A DNA stretch of 64,000 bases from Hymenobacter sp. BT188 (lineage in GTDB: Bacteria; Bacteroidota; Bacteroidia; Cytophagales; Hymenobacteraceae): assembly GCF_014333585.1 (NCBI RefSeq), contig NZ_JACSCW010000002.1, forward strand, positions 496,001 to 560,000, written 5' to 3'. Under the pieces are notes generated by a model. The model was not told where the DNA came from, ran no database searches, and saw only the letters and a program-made list of their open reading frames with translations. The translations under genes were made by a program, and so were the position numbers. Below are positions 41,247 to 50,071 of this stretch, one piece after another (the stretch's first letter is position 1; each line of letters begins with the position of its first letter).

Positions 41247-42335
41247 ATGACTCAAAATACGTATCTCGTCGTGATGGCGGGCGGCATTGGTAGCCGCTTC
41301 TGGCCCTTTAGCCGCACGAATCATCCCAAACAGTTTCACGATGTAATGGGAGTCGGTCGATCGATGCTGCAGCTTACAGTAGATCGTTTTACCGGAATTT
41401 GCCCCCCAGAGAATGTTTTTGTAGTAACTAACCGCGATTACAGTGAGTTGGTGGAGCAGCACTTGCCGGATTTGCCCCCCGACCAGATTCTGGGTGAGCC
41501 AATTGGCCGGAACACGGCGCCGTGCATTGCCTACGCCAGCTACCGCATCGCGCAGCGCGACCCCAAAGCAGTCATCATCGTGACGCCCGCCGACCACGCC
41601 GTGCAGCGTGAGGAGGAGTTTCGGGGTATTATCAGCCAGGCCGTAGCAAGCGCCCGCGCTCAGGATATTCTTATTACGCTCGGCATTCAGCCTTCCCGCC
41701 CTGATACCGGCTACGGCTACATTCAGTTTATTGATGGCGACCAGAGCGAGTTGTATGGCAACCTGCGGAAGGTGAAGACCTTTACTGAGAAGCCGAATCT
41801 GGAACTGGCAAAGATGTTTGTGGATAGCGGCGACTTCCTATGGAATTCCGGCTTATTTATCTGGCGGGCCGAAGTGATTTTGCAGGCTTTCCATCAATAC
41901 CTCGGCGACATTGCGGAAGTGTTTGATGAAGGACTCGATCAGCTGGGAACCAGTAAGGAAGCAGATTTTATTACGAATGCATATTCCCGCTGCCGCAACA
42001 TCAGCATCGACTATGGCATCATGGAAAAGGCCGACAACGTGTACGTGCTGCCCGCTGACTTCGGTTGGAGCGACCTAGGTACCTGGGATTCACTGCATCG
42101 CATCGGCCGTGGTGATGAGAATGGCAACGTTATAGATGGCGATGTCATTCTGTATGATACCCGCGAGTGCGTTATTAAAACTCCCTCTGAGCGTTTGGTG
42201 GTAGTACAGGGCTTAGAGGGCTATATCGTGGCTGAGTACGATAACGTGCTGCTCATTTGCAAGCGCACGGAAGAGCAGCGAGTGAAAGAATTTGTGGCCG
42301 ATGTTCGGGCCAAAAAAGGTAGCGGCTATAACTAG
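41247..42335 (+). CDS. manC: mannose-1-phosphate guanylyltransferase
   Basis: The 362-residue enzyme makes GDP-mannose from mannose 1-phosphate and GTP for glycoconjugates. It has the nucleotide-binding opening MAGGIGSRFWPFSRTNHPKQF, EPIGRNTAPCIAYA, the TPADHAV motif and the catalytic FTEKPNLELAK...FLWNSGLFIW. It is the short, single-domain form without the phosphomannose isomerase half. Copies of the iterated motif (41400-41407 and 41473-41480) encode ICPPE and LPPD. It follows kdsD by 139 bases and both serve surface-sugar synthesis. Confidence 0.93.
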   Translation: MTQNTYLVVMAGGIGSRFWPFSRTNHPKQFHDVMGVGRSMLQLTVDRFTGICPPENVFVVTNRDYSELVEQHLPDLPPDQILGEPIGRNTAPCIAYASYRIAQRDPKAVIIVTPADHAVQREEEFRGIISQAVASARAQDILITLGIQPSRPDTGYGYIQFIDGDQSELYGNLRKVKTFTEKPNLELAKMFVDSGDFLWNSGLFIWRAEVILQAFHQYLGDIAEVFDEGLDQLGTSKEADFITNAYSRCRNISIDYGIMEKADNVYVLPADFGWSDLGTWDSLHRIGRGDENGNVIDGDVILYDTRECVIKTPSERLVVVQGLEGYIVAEYDNVLLICKRTEEQRVKEFVADVRAKKGSGYN

Positions 42336-42446
42336 CCTGCATCCGTAGCAAGTAAAAGCAGTACCCGGCGGCTGACTCACTGAGATAGCCGCCGTGTGCT
42401 GCTTTTTGTTGAGTAACGTAACGAAATCTTTACTAAGATCTGATGG

Positions 42447-43379
42447 CTACTTGCTTTGTAGGCGTTGCCGCGAAACTTCAAACAACATAATCCCACTGGC
42501 TACGGATACATTCAGGGAGCCAATTTGACCAGCCATTGGAATGCGCACTTTATGGTCGGCGAGCCGCAAGTATTCGGGTGAAATACCATCTTCCTCGCTG
42601 CCCATGAGCACCGCAACAGGCCCGGTAAAATCTACACTGGCGGTTTCGAGGCTGGTCTCGGCCTTTTCCGTACACGCTACTACCTGCACGCCTGACTGTT
42701 GAAGGAAGGTAATAGTTTCCTTCAAATTAGGCTCCCGGCATACCGGAATCAAATTTAAAGCACCAGCAGAGGTTTTAAGCGCATCGCCATTTATTTGAGC
42801 AGCGCCGCGGCTTGGAACTACGATGGCGTGTACGCCTAAACACTCAGCATTACGGGCAATAGCGCCAAAATTGCGCACGTCCGTTACTCGGTCAAGCAGA
42901 AGGAGCAAGGGCGTTTTGCCTGCCTCAAATAAGCCCGCCAGAATACTGTCTAGGGGAGCATAATCGATAGGTGAAACGAAGGCAACTGCGCCTTGGTGGT
43001 TTTTGCGGGTCAGGTCGTTGAGCTTCTCCAGCGGCACCAGCGACACCGGAATCGTAGCGGCTTTGGCCAATTCCGTTATTTCCTGGGTAATGCTGTTTTT
43101 GGTGCCCCGCAGCAGATAAATCTTCTCCAGCGTCCGGCCCGCGCTCAGAGCTTCTTGAATAGGACGCAAGCCAAACAACATATCGATACTACGGTCGGCA
43201 GCTGGCCGGTGCGGATAACGCGGCTTGTAGTCAGGCTTAGGCCCTGAATTACCCGAGCGGGCAGCATCTGGCCGGTCACGGTCGCGACGGGGCTCGTGGC
43301 GCGTGCCGTTTTCATCGTAAAAAGTACGGCGCTGCTCGTTCAGCGGGCGGGACGGGCGTTCGTCAGGGCTTTTCTCCAT
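42447..43379 (-). CDS. rlmB: 23S rRNA (guanosine-2'-O-)-methyltransferase RlmB
   Basis: The 310-residue protein is a SpoU-family methyltransferase that 2'-O-methylates G2251 of 23S rRNA. Motif 1 reads DRVTDVRNFGAIARNAECLG, motif 2 is VAVLMGSEEDGIS and motif 3 is IPMAGQIGSLNVSVASGI. A basic, disordered N-terminal extension of about 75 residues (rich in Arg, Pro and Asp) precedes the substrate-binding domain (IDMLFGLRPIQEAL). The ATG at 43379 lies inside the end of the upstream GWxTD gene, overlapping by 40 bases. Confidence 0.94.
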   Translation of the reverse strand: MEKSPDERPSRPLNEQRRTFYDENGTRHEPRRDRDRPDAARSGNSGPKPDYKPRYPHRPAADRSIDMLFGLRPIQEALSAGRTLEKIYLLRGTKNSITQEITELAKAATIPVSLVPLEKLNDLTRKNHQGAVAFVSPIDYAPLDSILAGLFEAGKTPLLLLLDRVTDVRNFGAIARNAECLGVHAIVVPSRGAAQINGDALKTSAGALNLIPVCREPNLKETITFLQQSGVQVVACTEKAETSLETASVDFTGPVAVLMGSEEDGISPEYLRLADHKVRIPMAGQIGSLNVSVASGIMLFEVSRQRLQSK

Positions 43380-44557
43380 TGCTCCACGGCGGCATACCAA
43401 AGCATTTCGTGCTCGGGTCGGCGCACCAATTCATAGTGTTCGGGAGCAAAGGTACTGGGTTTGGCGCGGAACACATAGGTGCTGTTGCCCACGTTGGGCT
43501 GGCGGTAGATCCAGCGTTCCTCCGAGGCGGTACGATACACTGCATCAGGCGGTCCCATCACCACGTAAAGCATGCCCCTATCAGTCATCCAACCGGCTTT
43601 GTAAGCGGAGAAAAGCTGGTTAGCCGCTGACACACGGCCATAATACGTACGGATAAGCTGGCGAGCTCCGGCCTGCTGCCCGTTAGCTGCATTCAGCCAA
43701 AATTGGTCGACTGCTTTTTTAGGCGAAGGAGCATCATACAGCTTTTTGCGCTCAACAGACGAAGTGAGGTAAATAAGTGGCTGGATTAAATCAGAGGCGG
43801 TAGTCAGCTCCGGAAAGTTGTTTTCCTCGACTAACAAGCTACTGGCTGGACCACCTGAGCCATTATTCAGCAAATACAAACCAGCCCGCTGCAATGCCAC
43901 TAGTTGCCCTGCCTGAAAGGTGATGGAATCTTGGACGCCCAGCGTACGCGAAGCCGGTGGCTGGGCGGCTGGATTGGTCATGGGGGGCAAAGCTGCCGTA
44001 AAATTGCTTTCGTAGCGCCGCAGCAGTAAGGGCTGATCTAGGCCGAAAGTGCTTACTTCGAATGGTTCGTTTGCATGCACATACCGGCGCAGAAGAGGAG
44101 CCCCCGCAGAATCGATGAGGATAAAGGGCCGTGCAAGTCGCTCGGCGGTGAGTAGGAGCCAAGCCTCGTCGCCAGTGTCAGCAGCGTTGGGGCCCGGCTG
44201 TAAGCTTAGTACTTGCCCGGTCCGCAACCTGGAGAGGGGCACACAAAACTCAACTAAAGCCGAAGTGCCTACACGTTTGGTGTGCTTAGCAAGCTGACTT
44301 ACTGAGTCTTGCCATACAGGCTGTTGAGCATCGTAGCTCGGCCACACTGCTATACGCAACGGCTGACCTGACCCAACGACGCTCCCATTTGGAAAGCGCA
44401 CATACAAGCGCAAACTATCCGCTTCTTGACGAGTGTCGACTACTACGCGCCGCGCTAAACTGTATTGCCCAGCAAAGTCGCGGCGTGTAGCTGCCTGCCT
44501 GCTGGATACCAGTAAGAGCAGAAAGCAGAATAGTAGCAGTAAGGGGCGTTTAGTCAT
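43340..44557 (-). CDS. GWxTD domain-containing secreted protein
   Basis: The 405-residue protein has a signal peptide (MTKRPLLLLFCFLLLLVSSR) and beta-rich regions. Near the C-terminus is the GWxTD motif (YKAGWMTDRGMLYVVMGPPD, with GWMTD). The family is widespread in Bacteroidota and Acidobacteria and its function is unknown. A role in the cell envelope is suggested only by the signal peptide. A copy of the iterated motif lies at about 43981-43988. Its 3' end overlaps the start of rlmB by 40 bases, so the two are probably co-transcribed. Confidence 0.85.
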   Translation of the reverse strand: MTKRPLLLLFCFLLLLVSSRQAATRRDFAGQYSLARRVVVDTRQEADSLRLYVRFPNGSVVGSGQPLRIAVWPSYDAQQPVWQDSVSQLAKHTKRVGTSALVEFCVPLSRLRTGQVLSLQPGPNAADTGDEAWLLLTAERLARPFILIDSAGAPLLRRYVHANEPFEVSTFGLDQPLLLRRYESNFTAALPPMTNPAAQPPASRTLGVQDSITFQAGQLVALQRAGLYLLNNGSGGPASSLLVEENNFPELTTASDLIQPLIYLTSSVERKKLYDAPSPKKAVDQFWLNAANGQQAGARQLIRTYYGRVSAANQLFSAYKAGWMTDRGMLYVVMGPPDAVYRTASEERWIYRQPNVGNSTYVFRAKPSTFAPEHYELVRRPEHEMLWYAAVEQWRKALTNARPAR

Positions 44558-44644
44558 GGATTACAGCATATACAGCCTTAAACGAATTTTATCGACTGGT
44601 CATTAATTAATAACGAGTTAGCTTTATTTTAATTGATTGATATT

Positions 44645-44679
44645 AAAAAGCCCCCCAGGTTGATACTGGGGGGCTTTTT
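44645..44679 (-). terminator. intrinsic terminator with GCCCCCCAG core
   Basis: AAAAAGCCCCCCAG (44645-44658) pairs with CTGGGGGGCTTTTT (44666-44679) around GTTGATA. It lies between the stop of the DUF2723 gene and the start of the GWxTD gene, so it ends the DUF2723 transcript. Confidence 0.92.
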
Positions 44680-44726
44680 ATAAAATGGTTGCTAGTCTAA
44701 CTCCAGAAATCAGGTTAGCAGGAGCT

Positions 44727-47714
44727 TTACTGACGTGGGTAATACTGGTTCAGCAACTCCACAGCCTTAGCCGCACGTGCTTGATCCTTGATCTGCTCAG
44801 CGGCCTGATACACACTTTGCAGCGTAAGCAGGTTGCTCTGAATTTCCATCTCAAACAAGCTGCCATTCGTGGTAGAATAATACGCCAGCGCCTGCTGGGC
44901 GCGGTTGGTCATTGTATCCAGAATATCGGTGGCTTTCTTCCGCTCACCTACTGCCACTAGTGGTCCTACAAATTGCGGCGTGTAGTAATCATACGGAATA
45001 GACGCATCGGGCATCACAGTGAAGGCCTTATCCAGTATCTGCTTCGCTTTTACCTTGTCGCCGGCGGCCAAGTAAGCCTCGGTTAGGCGGGCAAATTTCT
45101 CACGATAGTTAGCCGGGAAACGCAAGCTGTTCTCATCGTAATAGACCTTGGGGTCGTTTAGGTTGCGGAAGGCGAACTTCTTCATCATGTTTTCAAACAT
45201 GAGGTCCTTGGCCACGTAACCTTCATTGCCGCGTGGGTCATAATTGGGGTCCCGGGCCGGCAGGATGCGATAAGCCATACCTTCCAGCTGGAAGTAAGGC
45301 TGCAAGTTCATCATGTCAGACGGCACGACAGTACTGGAGAAGTAAATAGGGCGCTGCCAGTTGCTGGTAGCCAGCATGTCCAGAATCACCAGGTTTTTCT
45401 TCTCAATGGCGCCACCTCCCATGTCCCACTCCATGCGGGGCACTAGCTGTTTGCGACGCTCGGCTGGAATAATGCCGGAGCGCATAATCGCAGCTGTATC
45501 GACGGGCAAGAAAAACTTCTTGGTAGGGAATGACAGCAGCGAACGGCCACTCTGGGTTTGCACTTGCAGCAGCGGGCTGTTCTCGTCAACCAGCTGAATA
45601 AACTCCTTCAGATTAACTTGCTGTACCGCCGGATTCTCTACGAAAGGCAGATAATCGTTGGTGCCTTGCACGTAGTTCTGCGGCTTCATCGAAATAGGCA
45701 GCGGCTGCGACTTATAGGCGCGGCGACGCATCTGCTCGATGTACCAATCGGTGTTCAGGTAGCTGAGTACGGCCACGCGCACATCTGTACGAATGCCTTC
45801 GACTTCCTGGGCATACCAAAGCGGGAAGGTGTCATTGTCACCGTTTGTGAACAGGATGGCATTCGGTGCTAGTGAGTTAAGCAGATTCTTGGCCGAGTCT
45901 ACGGAACTGTAGCGGTCCGAGCGGTCGTGGTCGTCCCAGCCTTGCGCAGCCATAATGCCAGGCGCCAAAAGGCCAAGCGCAAGCGCTACGCCAGCCCGCA
46001 CCGTGTCGGCTTTGAGCACACTTCGTAATAGCTCTGCCAATCCAATCACGCCTAAGCCAATCCAGATGGCGAAGGCGTAGGTAGAGCCCGTAAATGTATA
46101 GTCACGCTCCCGGGGCTCAATGGGCGGCTGGTTCAGGTAAAGCACGATGGCCAAGCCCGTGAATAAGAATAAAAGCCCTACAATGAAGGCATTTCGTCCG
46201 TCGCGCTGGGCATGGAAGAATAAGCCCACTAAGCCCAGAATCAGCGGAATAGCCAGGAAGTTATTGTGGGCTTTGCTGCCACCGATACGAACGGGTAGTT
46301 CGCTCGCACTTGCACTGGAAGGCCATACTACCCCCGATTGCTGCACGTCACTTTCGCGGCCCACGAAGTTCCAGAGGAAATAGCGCCAGTACATATGGCC
46401 CATCTGGTAGCGGAACAGAAAGCTCAGGTTCTGGCCCATGGTAGGCTTCACTTCTGGCTGCACATCTACCCACTTCTGGTAGTAGCGAATATGATCAGGC
46501 TGCGGGCTATAGAGGCGCGGAAGGAGCATTTTGTCTTCGTCCCGATAGATGGTTTCGAGACGACGCTCCGCAATTACATATTTGTCGCCATCGCGCACAT
46601 AGCGCGGCGCACCCTCAATCTGATCAACAGGCTGAGCGCTGAACTGCGGACCGTAGAGCAAAGGCCGGTCGCCATATTGCTCGCGCTTGAGGTAGCTCAC
46701 GAAGGAAAGCACATCGTCGGGCTTATTCTCATCGATAGTCGGGTTAAAACCCGAGCGAATCGGCACAATCAGATACGACGAGTAGCCGATCAGAATAAAC
46801 ACGAACACCAGCATACCGGTGTTCACAAGTTGGCTGCCTTTGCGGTAGGAGTAGCGGAAGCCAAAATAAATAATGGCCAGCAGCAGCAATACAAAGATAA
46901 TAACACCCCAGTTGAAGGGCAGACCTACGCTGTTCACAAAGAACACCTCGAAGGCTCCAGCAATAGTTGGCAGACCAGGAATAATTCCTGCTAGGATAGA
47001 GCCCACGATAATCATACTCACCACCAGCGTCAAAATGCCCCCCAGCAGGGTAGGATTGGCCGTGCGACGGTAATAATAAATAAAGCCCAATGCTGGCAGT
47101 GCCAATAGGTTGAGCAAGTGAACGCCGATAGACAAGCCAATGATATAGGCGATTAAGATTAGCCACTTATCGGAATCAGGCTCCTGAGCGCGGTTTTCCC
47201 ACTTCAGCATAATCCAGACAACCACCGCCGTACACAGCGACGACATGGCGTATACCTCACCTTCCACAGCATTAAACCAGAATGAATCGGAGAAGGCAAA
47301 AGCCAACGCACCTACCACACCGGCTCCTAGAATCAGCAGGGTTTGGCCAAAAGTTGGCTCTAGGTTAGGCTCCAGGTTTGGTACGGCGCGGTGCAGCACC
47401 AACTTCTTAGCAAGCATGGTGATGGTCCAGAACAGGAAGAGCACGGTAAACGAGCTGCTCAGCGCCGATAGAGCATTCACCAGCACCGCCACTTTGGTTA
47501 CGTCGCCGAAAGAGAACAGCGAGAAAATGCGTCCTAATAAAAGGAAGGTAGGAGCACCGGGCGGGTGAGGTACAAGCAGTTTGTAGGAGCAGGCAATAAA
47601 TTCGCCGCAGTCCCAGTAACTGGCGGTGGGCTCCAGGGTAATCAGGTAAGTAAGTGTGGCAATGGCGAATACGAGCCAGCCAACCAGGTTATTCAGACTT
47701 TTATAAGGGTGCAT
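44727..47714 (-). CDS. DUF2723 (TMEM260-like) membrane protein
   Basis: The 995-residue polytopic protein has the family start NNLVGWLVFAIATLTYLITL followed by the diagnostic EPTASYWDCGEFIACSYKLL and PHPPGAPTFLLLGRIFSLFS. There are about a dozen membrane helices in the first 600 residues and a soluble TPR-like C-terminal domain (YLAAGDKVKAKQILDKAFTV). DUF2723 proteins of Bacteroidota are related to TMEM260, which attaches O-mannose to proteins, so a protein O-glycosylation role is plausible. The Asp-Cys-Gly-Glu loop resembles the catalytic loop of GT-C enzymes. A TACTTTTG box at 47737-47744 (minus) precedes the ATG. Confidence 0.9.
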   Translation of the reverse strand: MHPYKSLNNLVGWLVFAIATLTYLITLEPTASYWDCGEFIACSYKLLVPHPPGAPTFLLLGRIFSLFSFGDVTKVAVLVNALSALSSSFTVLFLFWTITMLAKKLVLHRAVPNLEPNLEPTFGQTLLILGAGVVGALAFAFSDSFWFNAVEGEVYAMSSLCTAVVVWIMLKWENRAQEPDSDKWLILIAYIIGLSIGVHLLNLLALPALGFIYYYRRTANPTLLGGILTLVVSMIIVGSILAGIIPGLPTIAGAFEVFFVNSVGLPFNWGVIIFVLLLLAIIYFGFRYSYRKGSQLVNTGMLVFVFILIGYSSYLIVPIRSGFNPTIDENKPDDVLSFVSYLKREQYGDRPLLYGPQFSAQPVDQIEGAPRYVRDGDKYVIAERRLETIYRDEDKMLLPRLYSPQPDHIRYYQKWVDVQPEVKPTMGQNLSFLFRYQMGHMYWRYFLWNFVGRESDVQQSGVVWPSSASASELPVRIGGSKAHNNFLAIPLILGLVGLFFHAQRDGRNAFIVGLLFLFTGLAIVLYLNQPPIEPRERDYTFTGSTYAFAIWIGLGVIGLAELLRSVLKADTVRAGVALALGLLAPGIMAAQGWDDHDRSDRYSSVDSAKNLLNSLAPNAILFTNGDNDTFPLWYAQEVEGIRTDVRVAVLSYLNTDWYIEQMRRRAYKSQPLPISMKPQNYVQGTNDYLPFVENPAVQQVNLKEFIQLVDENSPLLQVQTQSGRSLLSFPTKKFFLPVDTAAIMRSGIIPAERRKQLVPRMEWDMGGGAIEKKNLVILDMLATSNWQRPIYFSSTVVPSDMMNLQPYFQLEGMAYRILPARDPNYDPRGNEGYVAKDLMFENMMKKFAFRNLNDPKVYYDENSLRFPANYREKFARLTEAYLAAGDKVKAKQILDKAFTVMPDASIPYDYYTPQFVGPLVAVGERKKATDILDTMTNRAQQALAYYSTTNGSLFEMEIQSNLLTLQSVYQAAEQIKDQARAAKAVELLNQYYPRQ

Positions 47715-47736
47715 ACTAGCTTGGTCAGAGAAGGGC

Positions 47737-47744
47737 CAAAAGTA
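47737..47744 (-). promoter_or_regulatory. TACTTTTG -7 box of the DUF2723 gene
   Basis: CAAAAGTA on the plus strand reads TACTTTTG leftward, 22 bases upstream of the ATG at 47714. Confidence 0.55.
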
Positions 47745-47772
47745 GATAATAAATCCGGCCGTACCGCAGATT

Positions 47773-47780
47773 TGCCCCCC
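47773..47780 (+). repeat. intergenic copy of the TGCCCCCC iterated motif
   Basis: AGATTTGCCCCCCAGTTC lies between the DUF2723 gene and the T9SS cargo gene, upstream of the DUF2723 promoter box and outside any hairpin. Confidence 0.6.
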
Positions 47781-47812
47781 AGTTCATTTCTGACTGCTTT
47801 TTTAGTGCACAA

Positions 47813-47843
47813 AAAAAGCAGCTGATTGGTTCGGCTGCTTTTT
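47813..47843 (-). terminator. intrinsic terminator of the T9SS cargo gene
   Basis: AAAAAGCAGC (47813-47822) pairs with GCTGCTTTTT (47834-47843). Read leftward it is followed by a T-run. Confidence 0.88.
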
Positions 47844-47914
47844 AGAATGCGGAATATGCTGTAAAAAACGGTCAGGCGACGACTTGCTTGACGAGCAAAA
47901 CTAGCCTTTTTGAT

Positions 47915-48502
47915 CTAGTTCTGTAGTACCAAACGCTTCGTGCTTACCACTTTATCGTTTACGAGTAGGCTATAGAAATACATGCCAGCTGGCAAATCAG
48001 AGAGATTCATTGCAATACCGGTGCTAGCCATATCAGGACGTAGGGGCAGGGTGCGCACCTCGCGGCCAATGATGTTGCTAAGACGGAATTTATAGTCTGG
48101 GCCAGGAGCCTGTGAAAGACTAACGACCACCATTCCACGGGTCGGGTTAGGGTACACGCTCAAAGTAGGCGCGTTAAGCCGAGCTTCTTGGATGGGAGTT
48201 GCCGCGGCAGTTACTGCCTTAGCCGAAGATTGCCCCCCAAGGCCCGAAAATGGGCTGCGAAACGCGAAAATGGTCGGCGCTGGCAAATTGCTAAACGGCG
48301 TGTTGCGGAAAGTATTAGTAGAAAATTCTGTGCGCAGAGGAGTAGTGAGGCGGCTTGAGCGGCTGCCTAAGCCCATTTGATATTGTTGGGGGCCACCACT
48401 TATCGGTGGCGGATATTGGGGCGGCTGCACCGTGGTGGCAACCGCCGACAGCTGCGCCATAAACAGCGTCAGCACTAATAATAAACGAGTAGAGATAATC
48501 AT
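47915..48502 (-). CDS. short secreted protein with T9SS type A sorting domain
   Basis: The 195-residue protein has a signal peptide (MIISTRLLLVLTLFMAQLSA), a Pro/Ser/Phe-rich central part of low complexity and a type A T9SS C-terminal signal. The signal runs LSVYPNPTRGMVVVSL ... NIIGREV ... LPAGMYFYSLLVNDK ... TKRLVLQN. It should be exported through the outer membrane by the type IX machinery. No catalytic domain is visible, so the passenger part is of unknown function. The gene is alone and leftward. Confidence 0.85.
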   Translation of the reverse strand: MIISTRLLLVLTLFMAQLSAVATTVQPPQYPPPISGGPQQYQMGLGSRSSRLTTPLRTEFSTNTFRNTPFSNLPAPTIFAFRSPFSGLGGQSSAKAVTAAATPIQEARLNAPTLSVYPNPTRGMVVVSLSQAPGPDYKFRLSNIIGREVRTLPLRPDMASTGIAMNLSDLPAGMYFYSLLVNDKVVSTKRLVLQN

Positions 48503-48792
48503 GGTGTGTTCAGTTAGAATGAGCTTGGCACCTGAAGAGTAATCAAGTAGTCAGCGCGTAGTAAAAAAAATGCTGAGCTTTATACAGTTAGTGAAAAAAA
48601 CAAACGTCGTGCCTGCTTCCTCAGAATGCCATTTACTCAGCAGATAGATACTTCCTTAGATGCAAAGGTTGCAAGAAGGTTTATTGTTCCATTAAATTAT
48701 TTGAATGTAATCAAAAACTTAGATGTTACTATGTATTCTATATTAACTCCCTGTTAGTCTAGACGAAACGCTCGTTTATATCGACTAGATAT
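48503..48792. other. AT-rich intergenic region
   Basis: 290 bases between the T9SS cargo gene and birA, AT-rich in the right half. I see no promoter box, hairpin or coding frame that I would defend. Confidence 0.5.
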
Positions 48793-49569
48793 TTAAGGCG
48801 ATTGAGGGCTAGGCAAATACTTTATCTGTTGTAAACCAAAGTGTCTCAGTTCGCTGTCTATTTCCACAAGCAGTTGTCCGGCCTCATCTACGCCCCTTAT
48901 TCTGCCTGTTACTGCTCGCCCGTCTACTTCATAAAGATGGGGCTCTTGGTAGCGGTAAAGTACTTTCAGGTAGGCTCGATGCAAAGCTGCGACCTGCCCA
49001 GACCGTAGCTGCAAATAGCGTTTCTCCAGACACTCCAGCAGCCGACTAGCCAGCGCGGGCAGTGCATATTGCCTGCCCGTAAGGCAAGCCAAAGACGTGG
49101 CTGTAGGCACCGCAAATTCTCGCTGGTTTATATTTAAGCCCAAACCAACGATACTTGATTGAATTTTAGGGCCGCTTAAGGTGTTTTCGATTAAAATGCC
49201 CCCCAGCTTTTGTTCCCCGAAAAAAATATCGTTTGGCCACTTCACCCGAAGCGCGGGGTCGGGGCCGAGCATACCGCTAGCCCAGTCGTACACGGCTAAG
49301 GCTACGGCCTGGCTGAGCTGAAACTGATCGGGGGCAGCTAAGAACGTGGGGCGCCAGACGACCGACATCGTCAGATTTTCGCCGGGCTGGGCTTCCCAGC
49401 GGTTGCCACGTTGGCCGCGGCCGGCGGTCTGTTTGTCGGTAATGACCACGCAGCCGTCGGTGGCGCGGTTTTGGCCAACTAAGCGCTGTGCCTCCGTGTT
49501 TGTAGAGGCACATTCGGGCAACCAGATTAGCTGTTGGCCCGTGAAGAGGGTTTGGGGGGAAATAACCAC
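48793..49569 (-). CDS. birA: biotin--protein ligase
   Basis: BirA attaches biotin to the carrier protein of acetyl-CoA carboxylase. The 258-residue product is the short type without an N-terminal DNA-binding domain, so it should not act as the biotin repressor. Visible motifs are CASTNTEAQRL, the biotin loop TAGRGQRGNRWEAQPGENLT and KWPNDIFFGEQKLGGILIE. The frame opens with GTG at 49569. A minus-strand TAGGTTTG box (49596-49603) sits 27 bases upstream. It is divergent from rsfS. Confidence 0.94.
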   Translation of the reverse strand: MVISPQTLFTGQQLIWLPECASTNTEAQRLVGQNRATDGCVVITDKQTAGRGQRGNRWEAQPGENLTMSVVWRPTFLAAPDQFQLSQAVALAVYDWASGMLGPDPALRVKWPNDIFFGEQKLGGILIENTLSGPKIQSSIVGLGLNINQREFAVPTATSLACLTGRQYALPALASRLLECLEKRYLQLRSGQVAALHRAYLKVLYRYQEPHLYEVDGRAVTGRIRGVDEAGQLLVEIDSELRHFGLQQIKYLPSPQSP

Positions 49570-49595
49570 CGCCTGATTTTCTTACTTTGTGATTT

Positions 49596-49603
49596 CAAAC
49601 CTA
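49596..49603 (-). promoter_or_regulatory. TAGGTTTG -7 box of birA
   Basis: CAAACCTA on the plus strand reads TAGGTTTG (TAnnTTTG) leftward, 27 bases upstream of the birA GTG. It lies only 11 bases from the divergent rsfS ATG. Confidence 0.5.
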
Positions 49604-49613
49604 ACAATACCCT

Positions 49614-50024
49614 ATGAAAAGTACCCTGGTTCGGCAAGATTCGGACAGTTTGGCAGATGTAGTCGTGCGCGGCATGCAGGAGAAAAAGGCAGTTGACATT
49701 GTAGTGCTAAACCTTAAGGAACTTAAGAACGCCGTTGCCGATTACTTCGTTATCTGCTCCGCTTCCTCCGACACCCAGCTCGACGCCATTGCCCGCTCAG
49801 TAGAAGAAGAAGTAGAGAAGATAACTGGTCAGAATCCTTGGCAAACTGAAGGACGCACCAACCGCGAGTGGGTGCTGCTGGACTACGTAGATGTCGTCGT
49901 ACACGTTTTTCTGCGCGACCGTCGTCAGTTTTACGCACTCGAAGAGTTGTGGGGCGACGCGGATATAAAGTATTTAGAGGAGGAAAACGTCTCTGTTCCT
50001 AACACAGTGGGACCGAACAAATAG
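49614..50024 (+). CDS. rsfS: ribosome silencing factor RsfS
   Basis: RsfS binds L14 of the large subunit and blocks joining of the small subunit during starvation. The 136-residue protein shows the family core ADYFVICSASSDTQLDAIAR, NREWVLLDYVDVVVHVFLRD and FYALEELWGDADIKYLEEE. The length is normal. It precedes ftsH by 47 bases, and the pairing rsfS-ftsH on one strand suggests one transcript. Confidence 0.95.
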   Translation: MKSTLVRQDSDSLADVVVRGMQEKKAVDIVVLNLKELKNAVADYFVICSASSDTQLDAIARSVEEEVEKITGQNPWQTEGRTNREWVLLDYVDVVVHVFLRDRRQFYALEELWGDADIKYLEEENVSVPNTVGPNK

Positions 50025-50071
50025 CGCAGGCGGCGTGTTCCGCCTTTGTCTTTCCCTGACATATCTCATTC

